A program made the translations under genes and the position numbers. A stretch of 64,000 nt of DNA, taken from an uncultured Pelagibacteraceae bacterium. GTDB taxonomy: Bacteria; Pseudomonadota; Alphaproteobacteria; Pelagibacterales; Pelagibacteraceae. The notes under the pieces are model-generated. The model was not told the origin of the DNA. It did not search any database and saw only the letters and a program-made list of their open reading frames with translations. Positions 61,691 to 64,000 of this stretch are shown in pieces. The stretch covers positions 62,001-126,000 of the forward strand of contig CACDFZ010000002.1 of NCBI GenBank assembly GCA_902552185.1, written 5' to 3'. Each line of letters begins with the position of its first letter. The stretch's first letter is position 1.

Positions 61691-62899
61691 TTGTATTTGA
61701 AACAGATTGATCAAAATATATACTCAAAAAATAATCTTAAAAAGATCAATTGCACCGCTATTTTAGTTCTTGAAAATGGAAATATATTTAGAGGATTTGG
61801 TTTGGGGTATGAAGGGCAAGCAACGGGAGAAGTTTGCTTCAACACTTCTATCACTGGTTATCAAGAAATAATTTCAGATCCATCGTATGCGGAGCAAATT
61901 ATTAATTTTACTTTTCCTCATGTAGGAAATGTTGGAACAAATAAAGAGGATCATGAATCTGATACAGTATGGACAAAGGGTGTAATATTAAATACCGAGA
62001 TCACTGATCCAAGCAATTATCGTTCCTTAAAGCATTTAGATTTTTGGTTAAAAAAAAATAAGATAGTTGGAATAACTGGCATTGATACAAGAAATTTAAC
62101 AAATTTCATTAGGGATAAAGGTGCTCCTAAAGGAACAGTAGTTTTTTTAAAAAATGGTAAATTTAATTTAAAAAAAATTTTGAGAGCTACCAAAAAATGG
62201 AGTGGTCTAAAAAATTTAGATCTAGCAAAACAAGTTACAACCAAAAAAAGTTATGTTTGGAAGGATTTTAAAACTTGGAAAAAGGGATCAGGTTTTGTGA
62301 AAAATAAGAAAAAAAATTTACATGTAATAGCAATAGACTATGGGATAAAAAAAAATATACTTAGATATTTTTCCAACTATAATTGTAAAGTAACAATTGT
62401 TCCGTGTAAAACAAGTGCGAGTGAAATTTCAAAACTAAAACCAAATGGTATTTTTTTATCTAATGGACCCGGAGACCCAGCGGCTACAGGGAAGTATGCT
62501 ATTCCAATTATAAAAAAGCTTATAAATATGAATCTGCCTATATTTGGAATTTGTCTAGGTCATCAGTTATTAGGTTTAACTTTGGGGGCAAAAACAAAAA
62601 AAATGAGTTTAGGACATAGAGGTGCTAATCATCCAGTAAAAAATTTGATAAAAGGAAATGTTGAAATAACAAGTCAAAATCATGGATTTGAAATAGTAAG
62701 AAAAAATTTGCCAAAAAATATTCAAATTACTCACCAGTCTCTTTTTGATAATAGTATAGAGGGAATTAAACTTAAATCTAAACCAGTTTTTTCAGTACAA
62801 TATCATCCCGAGTCAAATCCGGGACCGCAAGATAGTGTTTATTTATTTGAAGAATTTATAAAAACCATGAAACAAAATGCCAAAAAGAAAAGATATTAA
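61691..62899 (+). CDS. carA: Carbamoyl-phosphate synthase small subunit
   Basis: Glutaminase subunit supplying ammonia to CarB for arginine and pyrimidine synthesis. 402 residues from a TTG start. N-terminal CarA domain ([22 protein letters not shown]) and C-terminal class I glutamine amidotransferase with Cys288 ([11 protein letters not shown]) and the His372-Glu374 pair (QYHPESNP). I find no ATG or GTG in this frame upstream of the conserved region back to about 61660, so the TTG is the best visible start; about 18 residues precede the conserved start. It overlaps carB by 23 bases. Confidence 0.95.
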   Translation: MYLKQIDQNIYSKNNLKKINCTAILVLENGNIFRGFGLGYEGQATGEVCFNTSITGYQEIISDPSYAEQIINFTFPHVGNVGTNKEDHESDTVWTKGVILNTEITDPSNYRSLKHLDFWLKKNKIVGITGIDTRNLTNFIRDKGAPKGTVVFLKNGKFNLKKILRATKKWSGLKNLDLAKQVTTKKSYVWKDFKTWKKGSGFVKNKKKNLHVIAIDYGIKKNILRYFSNYNCKVTIVPCKTSASEISKLKPNGIFLSNGPGDPAATGKYAIPIIKKLINMNLPIFGICLGHQLLGLTLGAKTKKMSLGHRGANHPVKNLIKGNVEITSQNHGFEIVRKNLPKNIQITHQSLFDNSIEGIKLKSKPVFSVQYHPESNPGPQDSVYLFEEFIKTMKQNAKKKRY

Positions 62900-64000
62900 G
62901 AAAATTTTAGTAGTTGGCGCCGGTCCTATCATTATTGGACAAGCTTGTGAGTTTGATTATTCTGGTACTCAAGCTTGTAAAGCTTTGAAGGATGAAGGTT
63001 ATAAAGTAATTTTAATTAATTCTAATCCAGCAACAATTATGACAGACCCAGATGTTGCGGACAAAACATATATTGAACCTATAACTTTAACAGTTTTAGA
63101 AAAAATTTTAGCTAAAGAAAAACCAGACGCAATCCTTCCAACAATGGGAGGTCAGACTGCATTAAATTTAGCTATGGAGGCAGAAAAAAAGGGAATTCTT
63201 AGAAAATATAAAATTGAACTTATTGGTGCGAATTCTAGAGCTATTTCAAACGCCGAAGATAGAAAAAAATTTAGAAAAAATATGCTTGATATTGGCTTAG
63301 ATCTGCCTAAGTCAAAAATTGTAAATAATTTTAGCCAAGCTTCAAATGCTCTAAAACAAATCGGTCTTCCAGCAATTATAAGACCTGCTTTTACCCTAGG
63401 TGGACTTGGTGGAGGAATAGCAAAAAATAAAAAGGAATTTTTTAAAATATTAAAAGATGGGCTACATGAGTCACCGGTAAAACAGGTCTTGGTGGAAGAA
63501 TGTCTAGAAGGCTGGAAAGAATTTGAAATGGAAGTGGTAAGAGATAAAAATGATAATTGTATAATTATATGTTCGATCGAGAACGTTGACCCTATGGGAA
63601 TTCATACTGGTGACTCGGTTACTATCGCCCCTGCATTAACTCTTACAGATAAAGAATATCAAGTAATGAGAAACGCATCGATAGCTTGTTTAAGGAAAAT
63701 AGGAGTTGAAACTGGAGGTTCAAATGTTCAATTTGCAATAAATCCTAAAGATGGAAGAATGGTTATCATAGAGATGAATCCAAGAGTTTCAAGGTCTTCT
63801 GCTTTGGCGTCAAAAGCTACTGGATTTCCAATTGCTAAAGTAGCTGCAAAACTTGCTGTGGGTTATACTTTAGATGAATTAAAAAATGAAATAACTAAAG
63901 TCACTCCAGCTTCTTTTGAACCAACAATAGACTATGTCGTAACAAAAATTCCTAGATTTACCTTTGAAAAATTTTCAACATCTGCTGCAGTTTTAGGTAC
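62877..64000 (+). CDS. carB: Carbamoyl-phosphate synthase large subunit, 5' part
   Basis: First about 374 codons of CarB, which uses bicarbonate, ammonia and two ATP. My translation from the ATG at 62877 ([17 protein letters not shown]) shows [17 protein letters not shown], the ATP-grasp region [40 protein letters not shown] and [18 protein letters not shown]. The gene runs past the window edge. Its start lies inside the carA 3' end, so the two are coupled. Confidence 0.97.
   Translation, partial: MPKRKDIKKILVVGAGPIIIGQACEFDYSGTQACKALKDEGYKVILINSNPATIMTDPDVADKTYIEPITLTVLEKILAKEKPDAILPTMGGQTALNLAMEAEKKGILRKYKIELIGANSRAISNAEDRKKFRKNMLDIGLDLPKSKIVNNFSQASNALKQIGLPAIIRPAFTLGGLGGGIAKNKKEFFKILKDGLHESPVKQVLVEECLEGWKEFEMEVVRDKNDNCIIICSIENVDPMGIHTGDSVTIAPALTLTDKEYQVMRNASIACLRKIGVETGGSNVQFAINPKDGRMVIIEMNPRVSRSSALASKATGFPIAKVAAKLAVGYTLDELKNEITKVTPASFEPTIDYVVTKIPRFTFEKFSTSAAVLG

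Overview
The window looks like a chromosomal segment of a streamlined, AT-rich marine alphaproteobacterium, most likely SAR11/Pelagibacterales. The basis is the low GC content, the very short or overlapping intergenic spaces, the alphaproteobacterial permuted two-piece tmRNA, and the gene order (hflKC-degQ-miaA-ilvBHC-leuA-mreBCD-mrdA-rodA, and a near-complete dcw cluster). I made this assignment from the sequence alone.

Layout. (1) 1-3051, minus: a D-2-hydroxyacid dehydrogenase cut by the window edge, a DMT exporter and a D-amino-acid-dehydrogenase-like oxidoreductase. (2) 3102-18666, minus: a long co-directional run. In transcription order it is hflK, hflC, a DUF2065 gene, a degQ-type protease, miaA, ilvB, ilvH, ilvC, then leuA overlapping mreB, then mreC, mreD, mrdA, rodA and a bactofilin. 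It joins membrane quality control, branched-chain amino-acid synthesis and rod-shape morphogenesis. (3) 18734-20465: mrp and thyX, convergent. (4) 20511-27461: a two-piece tmRNA gene followed by an accessory region. (5) 27513-36219: two candidate microproteins, a MazG-like hydrolase, fumC, a UvrD-family helicase, an aminopeptidase P, ligA and bamD. (6) 36266-54563, minus: lpxC and the dcw cluster, mraZ-ftsZ-rsmH-ftsL-ftsI-murE/F-mraY-murD-ftsW-murG-murC-murB-ddl-ftsQ-ftsA-lpxC-bamD-ligA in transcription order. ftsZ has moved to the front, murE and murF are fused, and ftsA is very divergent. (7) 54717-64000: rnpB, an amidase, mlaA and mlaC, a CAU-anticodon tRNA, rpoD, dnaG, yqeY, carA and the start of carB.

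The most interesting region is 20.5-27.5 kb. The last 24 bases of the tmRNA coding piece, which form its terminal hairpin, recur in direct orientation at 26078, 26428 and 26587. A degraded copy lies at 27438 and a partial one at 25938. These copies separate (i) a two-gene Type III restriction-modification cassette, (ii) a cassette holding one orphan gene of 101 codons, (iii) a 135-base spacer with no gene, and (iv) a cassette with a repeat-rich membrane protein and a microprotein. The Type III cassette is bracketed by clusters of a second repeat, CACGAAGTTT, placed like the arm sites of a tyrosine recombinase. No integrase is present. I read this as an integrase-less tandem cassette array at a tmRNA attachment site, either mobilised in trans or fossil.

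Functionally the window is mostly envelope growth and division (rod complex, divisome, peptidoglycan precursors, lipid A, outer-membrane assembly and lipid traffic), plus core replication and transcription (dnaG, rpoD, ligA, uvrD), branched-chain amino-acid synthesis and carbamoyl phosphate synthesis. The accessory DNA is confined to the tmRNA site.
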